This document shows, piece by piece, positions 45,837-59,045 of a stretch of 64,000 bases of DNA. The stretch spans positions 1-64,000 of the forward strand of contig VWPU01006271.1 in assembly GCA_013398955.1 (NCBI GenBank), read 5' to 3'. Origin of the DNA: Callaeas wilsoni. Lineage: Eukaryota; Chordata; Aves; Passeriformes; Callaeidae. A program made the position numbers and the translations under genes. How positions within the stretch are numbered: the first letter of the stretch is position 1; each line of letters opens with the position of its first letter. The notes below the pieces were generated by a model, which was given only the letters and a program-made list of their open reading frames with translations, searched no databases and was not told where the DNA came from.

Positions 45837-46078
45837 GAAGATCCCAGAGAAAAAAAGGATATCTTATAGCTCATAGGGTGCAAAACTGGGTCACTGAAGG
45901 AGATTCCAAACAGATACTCCCCTTGGGGCATGTACCTTCTCCTGACACTGCACCTGTCTCCTCCAGCTCCGTCTGTTATGGCTAAAATGTCCGTGGCTAC
46001 AGAGGGAATTATGTCCAGACTGCCTACTCCTCCCACAGACAGTTCAGTATCCTCTCTGAACTGTAATTGTACTCAGTT

Positions 46079-46245
46079 TCATAGAATCCTGGGATCATAG
46101 AATGATTTGAGTTGGAAGGGGTCTCTCAAAGATCATCCAATTCCAACTCCCTGCCATGGGCAGGGACACCTTCCACAGTCCCAGGTTGCTCCAAGCTGAG
46201 TCCAACCTGGCCTTGAACGCTTCCAGAGATGGGGCATCCACAGCT
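46079..46245 (-). repeat. CR1 LINE 3' fragment, minus strand
   Basis: It opens with inverted tail octamers (ATAGAATCCTGGGATCATAG) and continues with GAGTTGGAAGGGGTC, CCATGGGCAGGGACACCTTC and GGCCTTGAACGCTTCCAGAG. Confidence 0.9.
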
Positions 46246-46559
46246 TGTCAGAGGATTTCAACATCCACAACTCATCAGTTGTAGATTTCAGACTCATCTG
46301 AAGCAGTTAAATCTCTTCCCTACATGCACCCGTAACTCAGCCTGTCTTCTGTTTTCTCTTGAGAATGTTTCCATCACGAGATGCAGATTTACCACACTCA
46401 AAGCCCTGCAAAGAGATGTCTCTGGCTCCATCAGCTGTTGCCATGTGATCCATCACGTCCTGAAGAGGCTAAGCTGCGGCCCCTCACATTTTGATCCCTC
46501 AATCCACCATCGGGGTCCTTTCCAGCTGGATGGACTGAAGTCTGCATGGAAATGAAGTC

Positions 46560-46976
46560 TGCATGCCAGAGAGTGTCTAGAAAAGGGCAGCGGAGCTGAG
46601 GGAGGGTCTGGAGAACAACTCTGATGAGGAGGGGCTGAGGGAGCTGAGGCCTGGAGGAAAGGAGCAGGTTGGAGCCAGGTGGGGGTCATCTCTTCTCCCA
46701 AATTACAAATGACAGGACAAGAGAAAATGGTCTCAAGTTGCACCTAGGGAGGTTTTGATTGGCTATCAGGAAAAATTTCTTTTCAGAAAGGGTGATCAAG
46801 CACTAGAACAGCCCACCCAGGGAAGCTGAGGAGTCACCATCTCTGGAGGTATTTAAAAGGCATGTAGCTGTGGCACTTGAGGACACATTTTAGTGGTGAA
46901 CATGGTGGTTCTGGGTTAATGGTTGGACATGATGCACTTAGAGGTCTTTTCCAACCAATGATTCTATGATTCTGTG
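46560..46976 (+). repeat. CR1 LINE copy with 3' end
   Basis: It contains GATGAGGAGGGGCTGAGGGA, CTATCAGGAAAAATTTCTTT, GAGGTCTTTTCCAACCAATG and two terminal octamers. About 415 bases. Confidence 0.9.
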
Positions 46977-47955
46977 AAATGGCTTCATACTAAGAGGGAC
47001 TGACCAGTCCCTGTGGGTGTTTGGCCTTTTCTGCCCCATTTTTCTTCCCTCACAGCTTCTTCAGGAGCAATTTCGCATTGATTCCCAGCTCACTGGACGA
47101 AAATGTTTCATAGCTTCGGGCCAAGGATTTTCAACTGAAGAAACAGATCCAGACCCTGGTGATTGCCCACTGATCACCACTTTTTGAGATCTGTCAGACA
47201 GCCAACTCTTAGCTCATTTAACATGTGCTCTACCGATGTGTGGTGTTTTTTCCCCGCACTGGAACACCACACTGTACAAATCTAATATTTTACAAGCATG
47301 TTGCATATGCAGTTATGTTTATGGGCCAACCTTGTGATCTAAAAGAATGATATCAAGCTGGTACAAGACCCCTGTTCCAGAAAACCATGTTGACTGGCAT
47401 TTTTTATACTTCTGTTATTTATGCTTTCATGAATCAGATTCTAGATCAGACTGTTTTTATTAACAATCAGCCTGTTGTTATTACTAGCCTGACATCAGCC
47501 GTAGACATGTCTGGCCCACGAAGGCAGTTTTGCTGCTCAGCAGCCTCCTGAGGCTTAGCACCACGTTAGCACTGGTATCAGAGACCAGGAGAAGATGTTG
47601 GCCCATGCATCAAGGCCTTTGCATCTTCCAAGGATCTGAGCTCCAGGCTTGCTTGGGTTAAGCCTGAGGCAGCTGTTCTACATGCAAAAACTGGTTTCCT
47701 TATTTTGTCCTGAAGTTTGTATGAAACTCAGATAGAAGACAGATATTATGGAAGCCTCTAAACTCGTGAGGGTTCATTGTGTCTCTCTGAACAGTGGCCA
47801 CGGAGAGGAGATGGTTGTGGGGAGACCTGAACTCCCTGAGCTGGAGGAGAGGCACAGCCACAGTGACCCTGCAAACCTCTTTATGTGTGACAGCAGAGTG
47901 CTGTGGTCTTTGACCCTCGGGTTGTGGGACAGCAGAGATCAGGCTAGGTGTGGTT
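46977..47955. other. Intergenic block without recognised gene
   Basis: Nothing recognised; AT-rich around 47.2-47.5 kb. Confidence 0.5.
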
Positions 47956-48107
47956 CTAGAATCATAGAATCATTAAGGTTGGAAAAAACCTCTTAAGATT
48001 ACTGAGTCCAATGATTAAGCCAGCACCACTGTGTTCACTACTAAACCATGTCCCCAAGGGCCACATCTAAGTGTCTTTTGAACACTTTCAGGGCTGTTGA
48101 TGCAGTG
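47956..48107 (-). repeat. CR1 LINE 3' fragment, minus strand
   Basis: AGAATCATAGAATCATTAAGG begins the inverted tail. The body continues with CACTACTAAACCATGTCCCC and stops abruptly. Confidence 0.85.
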
Positions 48108-50017
48108 GAGGGTGTACAGCTTTAGGATGTACAGATTTAGGAAACTGTCTCTGCCCTGAAAAGATTAGGAAGCAGCAGCATCATTTCTAAAACATCAAAT
48201 CTTACCCAAAATCAAAGGTGCAGCAGCTGACCTGCTCAGACCACTGAATCACACTATCAAACCCTGCGTGACCATTTCCATACAGACCCTCCTGTTACCT
48301 CATCTCAGGCTCTGCTAGGGGCGGTTTGCCCTCATTTTATTCCACATGTGCAGATTCCTCCATAGCATGTGCTTCAATTCCTGATCTTCTGGGTCTCCTG
48401 GAAACCTCTAAAACTTCAGTGTGAAAAAGAAGATACTTCAGATATTGAACCAAACCAAATCCTGGTGCAGAGTTTCACCTCCTCGCCCTACGCTCACACC
48501 AGCCCAGCCTCCTCCTCTCACAGCCTGTGCTCCAGCAAAATCATTTGCACACTAAAAACCCCGCCAGACAAAGACCCAACCGCCCACCCGTGCTCTCAGC
48601 CTGCCACCGGCGTAGAGAATCCCCATCCTTAAGGACACAGCCTTGAACAAAAGCCAGGGAAATAAAAAAAAAAACAACAAAACAAGCTTCTCTGCAGCCT
48701 GACCTTTTATTGTCTGAACGGGGCTGCCAAACCAAACCCGCGCTGCGGGTCCTTCCCACTCCTTGCATCCTGTCCGAGATTCCTTCCCTCCCTGCTGCGG
48801 CTCAGTCGCAGCCCTGGCTGTGTCATTGAGGCTTCCCAGGAGTGAGGAAGACAATGGGGGGATTCTCGGGGTGGTGTGGGCGGCTTCCTCTTTCTCCATC
48901 CAAGGAGGGCCTGGGGGTTGGCTCAGTGCAGGGTGGGATCCGCAGTTCCTGGCAGATGGAACAGTGAGCGAAGGTGGAAAAGCATCCACAGCCTTGTGGG
49001 GTTGGCAACATTAGAAGGACCAGAGGGGACATGTCAGGTTTAAATAACCTTCTCCTCTTCAGGGCCCATACAAGACACTTCAGAGTAAAAAAAAAAAAAA
49101 GAAGAAAGATGATCCCCCTGTGAATGCCTGGTGCTGGCTGCCAGAAGAAAAGCTTGGCTCAGGGCTGTGCTTGCCCCAGCAGAGCCTGTCTGGCTTTTGC
49201 TGCCCTTAAAATTTGCCCACCACCCCCCGGCTCAGCCCGAGAACTCCTGAGGACACGAGTGGAGCTGGAGCATCCGAAAGCCCTTTGCCAGGACGTGGCA
49301 AACCCTGCCCTCCCTGCCTGCAAGCGTGGAGCCGAGGCTTGTCCACATCACACAGAGCCGGCTGCCTCTCATTAGCACTGGGTGATAAATCCAGGGGAGA
49401 GATGACAACCCAGCGGGATGAATCCAAGCCTCCTACCCTTTCAGTTCTCCTTCTCCCATCACACATGGCTGGGCTTGTCTGGTCCCATCATCTACTGATG
49501 GCTGTAAGCCATCACCCCCAGATGGGGAATGAACCCTAATGAATGGAGCATTTCCTTTGTGTACTCCTGTTAGGAAGCAGAGATTGTCCCGGCCTCCCTG
49601 TCCTGCTGGAGGTGGAAGGAGATGCCATGAGGTCTCTCCTGTTAGACCATGGAGAGGTTCAGCCGTTTTGTCCAGCATGGACTTGCAGTGCCAGCTGGCC
49701 TGGAACACCACTTTGATTTGAGAGACAGCTTGGGTGAAAAAATGCCTGGTCTTGTGGTGGTTACTCCAGTGTCACTGTCCCCTCCTGAAAAACAGGCTGT
49801 TGCAGTTGCAAACAGAATTTATGGAAGTCAATGTTCTGCTGTGAACAGCCAAAAGAGATGATGTACAGCGTCCACCCCTCCACAAGCCTTGATCACAGCC
49901 TTGATCACAAGCCTTGGCACAGGAGACTGAGAAGGGCTTTAAAAGCCGGTGTGCCATGGATGAGGATGCCTGCATGGAGCCTGGGTAGAGGCAGGTGGTA
50001 GAGGGGCTTCCATGGAT
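48108..50017. other. Intergenic block without recognised gene
   Basis: No gene recognised. There is an A run at 49087-49100 and a short tandem GCCTTGATCACA repeat near 49886-49910. Confidence 0.45.
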
Positions 50018-50600
50018 CATTGAATCATAAAATGGTTTGGGTTGGAAGGGACCTTAAAAGGTCATCTAGTCCAGACCCCACTGAACCAGGTCGCTCAGAG
50101 CCACATCCAACCTGGTCTTGAATGTTTCCAAGAATGGAGCATCCACCAACTCTCTGGGCAACCTGTGCTGGTGTTTTACCACCCCCACTGTAAAAAGCCT
50201 CTTTCTAATATCGAATCTAAATTGACCATCTTTCAGTTTAAAGCCATTGCCTCTTGAACCATCACTACAGGCCCTTCTAAAAAGTCTGTTCTCATCCTTC
50301 TTATATGCCCCCTTTAGGCACTGAAAAGGTCTTCCTGGAGCCTTCTCATCTCCTGAACAGCCCCAACTGTCCTAGGCTATCTCCAGAGCAGAGGTGCTCC
50401 AGCCCTCTGATCTTTTCCATGGCCCTCCTCTAGACCCACTTCAACAGGTCCATGTCTGTCTTGTACCTGGATTGATAACAGGCATTGTCCTGACCCAGGT
50501 GCAGCACCAGCACTTGGCTTTGTTGAGCCTCATGAGATTCCCATGGCTCACTTCCTGGGCTTGTCCAGATCCCTCTGAATGGAATCATGTCCCTCAGGCA
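50018..50600 (-). repeat. CR1 LINE copy, minus strand, about 580 bases
   Basis: The inverted 3' end (ATTGAATCATAAAATGGTTT) leads through GGGTTGGAAGGGACC, AAGCCATTGCCTCTTGAACC and CCTCCTCTAGACCCACTTCA to TGGGCTTGTCCAGATCCCTC. It is the longest CR1 piece in the window but still lacks nearly all reverse-transcriptase coding sequence. Confidence 0.9.
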
Positions 50601-53600
50601 CATCCTTCAGGATGAAGAGGCATAGCTCAGCCCATTTCCATTTTTTTACCCGTGATTCTCTGTCCTCCATCCTGCCAAGCACAGGGAGGGCCCCCTCACT
50701 GCCACAGTCCCAAGGGCAGAGGCTGCTTTTCCCCTGCAAATCTGGAGGGAACAAAATCTCCTTGAGGGCTCTTCTACTCAGCATCATTTGGGTTGACACT
50801 GCCTGGATTACTCATATAAATCTTGCTTCTTTAGGAAAACAAGGGAAAAAATCTGGGCTGTGGTGTCAAAGCACTTTGCTGTGCCAAGAGCATCCCTGCT
50901 GGGTTTGCAAAGCCTTCCCTGGGGTCTTGGAACCCTTCTCTGTCACTGGCACTTTTGAGAGACCATAAACCATCACTGGACTGTCATGGTTTTGGGGACT
51001 GCCAGCCCCAGGGGTGATGGAGAACAATGTCCTCTCTGCAGACGTACACAAACTGCTCTGAGCCCAGCCCTGCTTCTGTCCAGGGTGGGCAAGCCATGGA
51101 TTCATCTCCTTCTGAAGAAAAAAAGGGCTCATGGGCTCATGACCATTTCTCAGCTCTGACCTCTGAAAAGGAAGGGGGCACCTCACTGTGGAGGTTCTGC
51201 ACAGCCTTGTACAGTTGTGCTTTGGTTTATGGTGCATTTTCCATCGCACCAGACTGTCTGTAATAAAAAGTGAGAGAGGATGTAGGAAGATGGAAGCCTG
51301 AGGTTTGGGGTTAAGTCAGGGCGGGATACATGATGGATTGGGAAGGAGGAGCTGCAGGATGTGGCTTCATGATGATACTCAGTTACATTTGGGAACACCT
51401 TGTTCCTTCTGGAGGCATCTCAGATCGTGCCACCAGTCTAGGGAGGAAAACACCACTATGGGTTGGAGGATGGGGCAGCAGATGAGGGCATGGATGCAGA
51501 GACAGGGAAGGCTGGAGGCTTGAGCTGCAGCTTCAAACAGCCGCTGATCTGCTGATAAATCAATTCTCCTCTTTTGGAGCAGCCTGACTCCTTTTTGGAG
51601 CACAGTTTCACTTGGCTGTGGTGGGCAGTGGAACAGTGGGGTTGGCTGGGCCGTGTGGCTGGAGAGGGAGAGCTGCAGGCCCAGATGTTCTCAGCCCAGC
51701 CCGGTGCTGGCCAAGCCATATGTGGGGTATCAATAACCTCTCCAGGAGCCCTGCAGCACCATCACATCCTGGGCTTCCCCATGTGGGGCAACCAGGGAAT
51801 GGTCTTAAGGCAATCTCCGTGATCTGAGAGGAGAGAAGGAGGCAGAAGGGATGTAATTCATGACAAGGCAAACTCACTTCTCCTTCTTTCCTCCCCACTA
51901 ACATCCCTGGAGAAAACAGCAGGAAAAAATAAAAGGCTAAATAGAATAAAACAGACTAAATAGAACAAAAGAGAGCATGTGGGAGCAGGTCATTGTAACT
52001 CCAGCTGAAGTGGACTGTTCTTGAGCCAAGCCTAAAACACTTGAACAAGGCCAACCTGGCCATCCCCCAGGCAGGCAATGTGAACAACAAGTGCATCAGC
52101 CATGCTGGCAGCACTCTTTCATGAGTTTCTTTATAAAAAGAAATATTGTATAATTAACTGCAGGCCGATTAAACACATCAAACAATGGTTGTTGATAACC
52201 TCCACCACCCTGTGCTGTCAGGAAATGTGAAAGTGGTAAAACAAGTCTGGCCTTCAGAGTGGAAATAACAACTTTTGTGGCTTGAGGATGTCATGGATGG
52301 GCCATGGCTGGTCACCTGGACACTGCAATGTCACAAGGCTCCTTCACGTCTCCTGCCTTCCTGTCTCAGGTGGATGCCCCCAGTGTGGTTAACTGAACCT
52401 CCTGACACTGTGGCTCTGGGACACAACAGAAGGAAGACACATATAAAAATGGAGCCAATAGCCCTCCACAGGCTCCCATCCATATAGCCAAGGCCTTTTC
52501 CAGCCCCTGACACTCCAGGGCTCTCAGCTTTCTGCCGTAGGCAATCCAGTACCCATAGCAGGTTTGTAATGAATTCTCTTCAGTGTTTCTCCCGTGCTGC
52601 TCCAGGCTTTGGGAGAATTGCAGCCACTCACAGCAAACTGGTGCTGGAAAACCTACTGGTGCACGAAAAACAGCCCCAGGATGTCATTGTTCCAGATGGT
52701 GCCATGCATGACGGTAGGAAGCTTCTGTGAGCATAGGTCTGCTGCTCCCTGGGCTCTGCTCTGCAGAAGGGTCTTTTGCAGCCTGGAGGGGAGCAGATTC
52801 CCTAGGGCTGGTGGGCAGACCCTGTGCATAGCAAGGGATGTTTCTGTCACAATCATTACAGGATATTGTTCATGAAGTAACTTCACTGCTTGGAGCAGCT
52901 GGACCCAAACCCTCTTGAATAAACTCTTTCAGGGCCAGCCCAAGAAATTACTCCTGGATCCTGTCTTTTAAGAAGCCCAGCATTCTCCAGAGCACTGATC
53001 CTAGGAGGGTGCACCAGGGAGAGTGCTCTTCCAGAGGTTTTCCAAGAGGAGAACCACAGCATCTTGAGAACACCTTACTTTTACTGAAGCCATATACCTC
53101 ACCTTGGACATTCAATGTGTCCCAGTTAAAGTATTTCTCAGGGAATGCAGAGGCTAGGGAGTTAGGAGCTGTCTCCTAGTGGGCATTTTTTAGTAGTAAT
53201 GTACAGAAAGCAGCTTCCTGAGCCCAGGATCAGACACAGCATAGGCTGAGTGCACCCCAAATTCAACAAAATATCTAAATATCTTTCAGCTGCCAGGTGG
53301 GGCTGGATATTTATGGTGCCTACGTCAAACTGGGTAAGGGGAGCTGGAACCCCTGAGATACCTTGTGAGTGTTGGCTCAGGTTTTCTTCTCCTTTAGCTC
53401 ATTTGTACTCTTACTATTGTGCCATTATTTGGGGAGCTGACACTGAAAAAATGGTCCCATCACATGGTGAGGCAGATAGATGTAAGAAAAGGCCTTTGAT
53501 TTTTTTGAGCTTTATCTTAATTACACGGTTTAAATGCTTTGGGGAGATTTTCTCTGCTTTTTTTCCCTATGCAAATGGAATGGGCAATAATGCCTTGTGC

Positions 53601-53834
53601 TTGTAGGTAGCAATGCAATGTGCTTGCTTATTGGGATAATAATTATTGGGAAAAGATTAATGAAGGGCAGATATTTGAATAGTTAAGTACCAATTTTTCT
53701 TTTTCTGTTTTTGTTAAATGAGAGAAAGGGTCAAGTGCCTTGACTGCTACACCAGCCACTCACTGGATCCATAAGATTTGTGTTCCCTGTGTTCTTGGAC
53801 TAAGTTAACAAATATTTACAGGCTGGGGCTATGG
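50601..53834. other. Intergenic block without recognised gene
   Basis: No gene or clear repeat. The last kilobase is AT-rich. Confidence 0.45.
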
Positions 53835-53932
53835 TTCAGCAGAGCACTCTCAGCTGTGTGCTCGAATCTCCTTGGCCTCAGTGGCATTTAAATGCAACCT
53901 TGTGCAACGTGCTAAATGTGAGGACCTTGGAT
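53835..53932. repeat. Ancient amniote interspersed repeat with hairpin character (family not named)
   Basis: The segment starting TTCAGCAGAGCACT and running through TCAGTGGCATTTAAATGC to GTGCTAAATGTG resembles, from memory, a short repeat common in turtles, crocodilians and birds. Its consensus alternates GCAAAGCACTTAAGCA-like strings with a TTGACTTCAGTGGG-like centre. It is strongly diverged here. Confidence 0.4.
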
Positions 53933-54631
53933 TTTTTGGATAACAAAGACAACATTTGTCATTGCCAAACCAAGGGTCATGGAGTCACGTTGCTGACTAG
54001 CACAAAGCCCTTCATCCCCTTTGTTCTCTCTGAAATGGTGAAATAGTAGCTGACTAGGTGATTTTCACAAATTTCTACTTTTTTTCTATGTGCATTTGTG
54101 TCTGAATGTTGTTGATTTCTAAATTACTTGCATTAAAATCTTTTAACCTGGATCCTAAGTTCACACTTACTTGATTTGCTTTTTTTGTGCTGCTGCTGTA
54201 ATATAATTAGGAGATTTTATCATATCCACCAGGAGAAGAAAGATTACTGAAAACATCTGATGTCCCTTTTTTGTGTGAAAATGCAGAAGGACTCACTCAG
54301 CAGGAGGCCAGAAGGGTCTCTTCTCCAGAGGGCTCATTCATCCCTGAGCCAGGCTCATGGAGCACTTCAGATCAAACCCCCTTACATTCAGTGCCTGCAT
54401 TTCTCTTTTTCTTGCTCTTGCACTCCCTCTGCTGATCCCAGGGATCTGTTAGAAGAAAAATGCTGGTGCCAGAGATAAGCAAAGTACAGGGGGAAAGCAG
54501 CTGTATAGCAAAAAATAAATCAACTCATCCCAGATGGAGAATACCTGAAGCTCAGAGGGCAGAAGAGAAAAAAACAGAATGATAAAATGAAGATGTAGCA
54601 AATATAGTTCCTCCTATCAGCTGATTTCCTC
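53933..54631. other. Intergenic block without recognised gene
   Basis: AT-rich DNA with nothing recognised. Confidence 0.5.
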
Positions 54632-54922
54632 CTTCTGGTGACCAGTGACAGGACTCGAGGGACTGGCTGGAGCTGTATCAGGGGAGGGTTAGGTTGGATA
54701 TTAGGAAAAGATTCTTCACCCAGAGGGTGGTGAAGCACTGAACAGGCTCCCCAGGGAAGTGATCACGGCCTCAAGGCTGACAGAGCTCAAGATGATGCAT
54801 TTGGACAACGCTCTCAGGAACATGGTGGGACTGCTGGGGTGTCCTGTGCAGGGCCAGGAGTTGGACTTGATTATCCTTGTGGTTCCCTTCCAACTCAGGA
54901 CATCCTGTGATTCTGTTACCCT
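54632..54922 (+). repeat. CR1 LINE copy with 3' end
   Basis: GACCAGTGACAGGACTCGAG, GGATATTAGGAAAAGATTCT and GAGTTGGACTTGATTATCCT are CR1 3' region sequence; the end is TTCCAACTCAGGACATCCTG. Confidence 0.88.
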
Positions 54923-55288
54923 TCTCTTGGCACAATGCCTGTGAGATGTGGTGACCATGGTTGTAAGGGCAGGGCTGGAGGCAGCTCTCTACTCCTCTTG
55001 TCACAGAACAAAACTGTCCACTGCCCTCTTTTCCTCCCCCAGCCTTGTGGTGACAGCTCAGGCCATAGTGACTCTGCAGCCCAAAATACCCGGGAGAAGA
55101 TGAGGTACCACGGGGACAGATGGGATTTACCCTCCTACCCCCTTTCCAAACCATGACCAAGGTCACCTGTCTGCCTCTCACCCACCCTCCTCTGTGTAGG
55201 TCTCTTGGTTCTTCAGGGTGAACTTGAGCTCTACTTGCATGTTGAGTGCCTACCCCTCAGAAAAACCAAACCCAAAATTTGAAGACTC

Positions 55289-55457
55289 CTTGCCCAGAGA
55301 TGCTGAGGACAGCCCGTCCCCAGAAGTGTTCAAGGCCATGCTGGATGGGACTTGGTGGGATAGTGGAAGCTGTCCCTGCCCATGGCAGGGAATTATATGG
55401 TCTTTAAGATCCCTTCCAACCCAAACCTTTCTGTGATTCTATGATTTTTATGATTCA
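55289..55457 (+). repeat. CR1 LINE 3' fragment
   Basis: It contains AGAAGTGTTCAAGGCCATGC, CCCTTCCAACCCAAACCTTT and terminal octamer-like units. Confidence 0.88.
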
Positions 55458-55968
55458 GCTTTGAGGGTCTGAAGCAACACAACCCACAGGGGCTCAGTTA
55501 ACCTTTCCTCAGGCCTTGCCTTTCATAACCCAAAGAGATAAAAACTAATGGGACTGCTGGGAAGTGGGGAAGAAGCACAGAATTGCTCTATGTATCCTTT
55601 GGAAGGTCCCAAAAGGAAAAGGTCCTTGACAAGGAGTTTATTTTCATTAAAAATTACAGGCCCAGCTCAACCAGTCAAATAAACAAAGCAAGTCTGTAAA
55701 ACAGCAAGTGCAAAAGGTCCTGGGTTATTTATAAAGGGTTTTAAAGTATATTAGGCCTAACACCAAGATAAATCAACCCTGCTAGGGTTCCAGAGGCATA
55801 TGACATGTGGCCCTAGCTGTTGTCAGCTTTGTGCTGGAATGTATTTAGTGGCCTGTTACACTACAAACCTTCATGGCTTTTTCCCTTATGACTCCCCCTT
55901 GGAAATTAATACACTGAGACCAGACACAGGTTTCTGTCTTCAGTCACATATTGACTTGATCAAATCCT

Positions 55969-56270
55969 TCATGGAATCATGGAATATTTTGGGTTGGGAA
56001 ACAGGTGGAAGATCATCTTGTTGCAACCCCAGCTATGGGCAGGGACATCTTCCACTAGACCAGGTTGCTCCAAGCCCCTTCCAAACTAGCCTTGAACACT
56101 TCCAGGGATAGGGTATCCACAGTTTCTCTGGACAGCCGATTCCAGTGCCTCACCACCCTCACATGGAAGAATTTCTCCCTCATACCTAGTCTAAATCTAC
56201 CCGCCTTCAGCCTAAAGCCACTCCCCTTGTACTGTCCCTGTATGCCCTTGTCAAAAATACCTCTTCACAA
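55969..56270 (-). repeat. CR1 LINE fragment, minus strand
   Basis: It begins CATGGAATCATGGAATATTT, then CTTGAACACTTCCAGGGATA and CCTCACCACCCTCACATGGA. About 300 bases in minus orientation. Confidence 0.9.
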
Positions 56271-56779
56271 CCATTCAAATCCTTGCCACTGCGTTCAACA
56301 GACATTTTGCCACCCAGTGCGTTATGGAATGGTGAAGGAGACTGTTCAAGAGCAGGCTATTGGATTCAACAGGGTTGGTTTTTTTCCTGAAACAGGATGT
56401 TCAGTACAGAGGGTCACCAACACCTGCCACTGCGAACTTCAGTTCAAATAAATCTTAGCAATTACTTCTCAGCTGATCAGAAGGAAGATGAGGATATTTG
56501 GCATCTTGTAGGATTTGTTCACACGATCATTTGAAGACCCTGGGCAAAGTCAGTGCTGGGAAATAGCCATGTGCTTGTCTGCTACTGCAGCTCAACCTCC
56601 CTGCATTTCAGATCACTCCTTACAGTGCCACAAACCCAGAACTTCTTTTTTTGGGTGCTTTCTTCTCCAGTCCCACCGAAACAACTCTGCGTCTTCCCAG
56701 GGTCCAGACCAAGTCCAGCATGATGTGGGGTGTCCAGGAGTGCACAGAACAGAAGAGGGTTTGATTGGGGATTCATGGT

Positions 56780-56866
56780 GTGATTGCTGGGACTGTCCTG
56801 TGAAGGGCCAGGAGTTGGACTCAAGGATCCTTGTGGGCCCCTTCCAACTCAGGATATTCTAGGATC
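56780..56866 (+). repeat. CR1 LINE 3' terminus
   Basis: AGGGCCAGGAGTTGGACTCA and CCCCTTCCAACTCAGGATAT match the 3' end of the same CR1 type as the 54.6 kb copy. Confidence 0.75.
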
Positions 56867-58877
56867 GGCTATGGAATTGTCTACATGGGCTTTCCTTTAT
56901 GCTAAAGGTGCAATTTATTGTCCTAACACATGTTTTTCAGACCAGATGAGGTCTGAAACATCAGCCTCCAGGTGCTACAAGAGGATATGGGTGTCCTAAG
57001 GGTTTAGTGGCCTTCCATAAATATCTGTGGGGTATCTTGGGGTATCTTGAACAGTACCAGATGTTAAGGCAAATTCATAATTCTCTGTAAACCCTCAGAA
57101 ACTTGGAAAAATTTATCCCATTTAGTGCCTTGCACTGTAAAGTTAGGGATAGCCCCATTTCCAAGTGTCATTTCTGCTTTTTATTGCTCCAGCTCCTGTT
57201 TGGGAAGAATGCCACATGGGGGAAGGGAACGTTTTAGAGGGAAAATATCCTTAGAGCAACGTTCAGATTGGTGCCCATCATTAGGCAGTCTACTCCCCAA
57301 ATAATCTGGTTGGTTTTTCATCTCTGCTGGAACAATCTGGATGACTGATCCACTCTTCCAGAGAGGATTCAGGACAGGCTTTTCTTCTTCATTCTGTGAT
57401 GAGGTCAGACCCCTCTGTGATCCCCTGCCTGGGAAGGTGATGATGTTCTTTTGCTGTCACAAGGCCAAGGCCAATATCACAGGTAAGTTTTCTGAAAGGG
57501 AATGCAGAGAGGGAAGTACCTCTCTGGTTTGGGAAATCCTTTGGATTTGCTTTTTTGATACCAAATTCCTCAGCTGTTTCCAATTTGTTGAAATTAACTC
57601 CAGTTTAGTAACATCCAATAATTGCATAATTGGTTTGAACTAATTGACTACATACAGCCCAGAAGATGCCAGCTGGTGATCCCTTGTTTTTTCTGAAAGG
57701 GCTGTAGGAATTGTCTGCAGGAACAATTGCTCAGCAGGAAAGGCAAGTTTTGCAAAATCAAGTTTCGCTGTGAGAAAAAGCTGTGGTTTTGCTCAAATAA
57801 TTCAAATTTTTTTTGTTTGTTTTTCTTCCCAGAAAACTCAAATAAAATATCTTCATTAAAATAAGGTTAGTGCCAAACATTTGCTTTTAACTTTGTGCCA
57901 TGACACACACAGAGCCCCAGAAAGCTGCTTATTTCAGCTGAGCTGTGTTGGTGGTGCCTGTGAACAGAGTTTTGCTTTCTCCTTAGCCAGACAAGAAGCA
58001 GATGAAAGCACTGAGACAGAGGAAAATAAAACTTTGGCTATTTGGCTACTGAATTATATTATATAGCAACTTCTGTAGTTATTTGCCCCCATGACTAGAA
58101 AATAAAACTGTTTTTTTCTGGTGTAATCTCAGCTCTCCATCTTAAATAGAAAAGATCATCTATCTTACAGATAAGTTAGAAAACTTTTAGCAACCTCATA
58201 GACTCAGATGCTCCCTATGAAAAACAGGAGTCCAGCCTCCACTGCCCATTACTTTTCTTTCTTTCTTTCCTCTATCCCAGCACTCATCAACTTGCTTGTT
58301 GATGCCTCAAATATTTCTGAGGGTAGAATCAGGCTGAAATGCTGAGGATGAAGGTCATCTCTCCTTGAGCTATTCAGTCCAGCAGTGCTGCGCAGGGACC
58401 AGCAACACCACCATTGTTCTTGTCAGTTTTTCAATCCTAGGCAGGTATTTCCATGCTGAAGCTGCTCGGTTAATTCTGGGAACTTGCACCAGATGGCGAT
58501 GCCAGCCCATTTCCTGCTTCATCTCTGAAAAGGCGAGCTCAGAGGCATTCCTGGATTGTTTGGTTTGGGGGCTTTTTGTGTGCTAATGGCTGATGTCTGC
58601 TGAAATGCCTGAGCCAGGAAGGTGCCCCATTGCAATGCTTCCTGCTAAGGTGTGCTCCCATAGGAATTCACTGCTGTATCTTGCCATTATCCTGTGAGGA
58701 ACAGATAGATAGGAGAGAAAACAGCCGTCACTGTGTTCAGGACAAGGAAATATTTACAGGGATTAAAGCATGGCTGGATATAAGGGGTCAGAGCAGAGCA
58801 GGATGGAAGGTGACAAGAGCAAGGTCAGGGCTGAGTAGCATGAGCCATCAAGAGACTGTCCTGTCCACTGGCCCAGT
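56867..58877. other. Intergenic block; one exon-like segment, no supported gene
   Basis: AT-rich DNA. A segment ending in a perfect CAG|GTAAGT donor at 57482/57483 is discussed in the findings. Nothing else recognised. Confidence 0.4.
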
Positions 58878-59045
58878 AGAATCAGAATCATAGAATATCC
58901 TGAGTTGAAAGGGACACACAAGGATCATCAAGTCCAGCTCCTGGACTTGCACAGGACAGCCCCAAGAATCCTACTATGTGCCTGAGAGCATTGCCCAAAT
59001 GCTCCCTGAGTTCTTGTCAGGCCATGACCACCCTGACCTCATGTA
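58878..59045 (-). repeat. CR1 LINE fragment, minus strand
   Basis: AGAATCATAGAATATCCTGAG opens the inverted end. AAGGATCATCAAGTCCAGCT and GCCTGAGAGCATTGCCCAAA follow, a pattern distinct from the other minus copies, so another subfamily. Confidence 0.88.

Noticed and set aside
53830..53875. tRNA-like A and B box pattern
   Set aside because: The B-box-like GCTCGAATCTC is imperfect and the segment fits an old interspersed repeat better than a tRNA gene.
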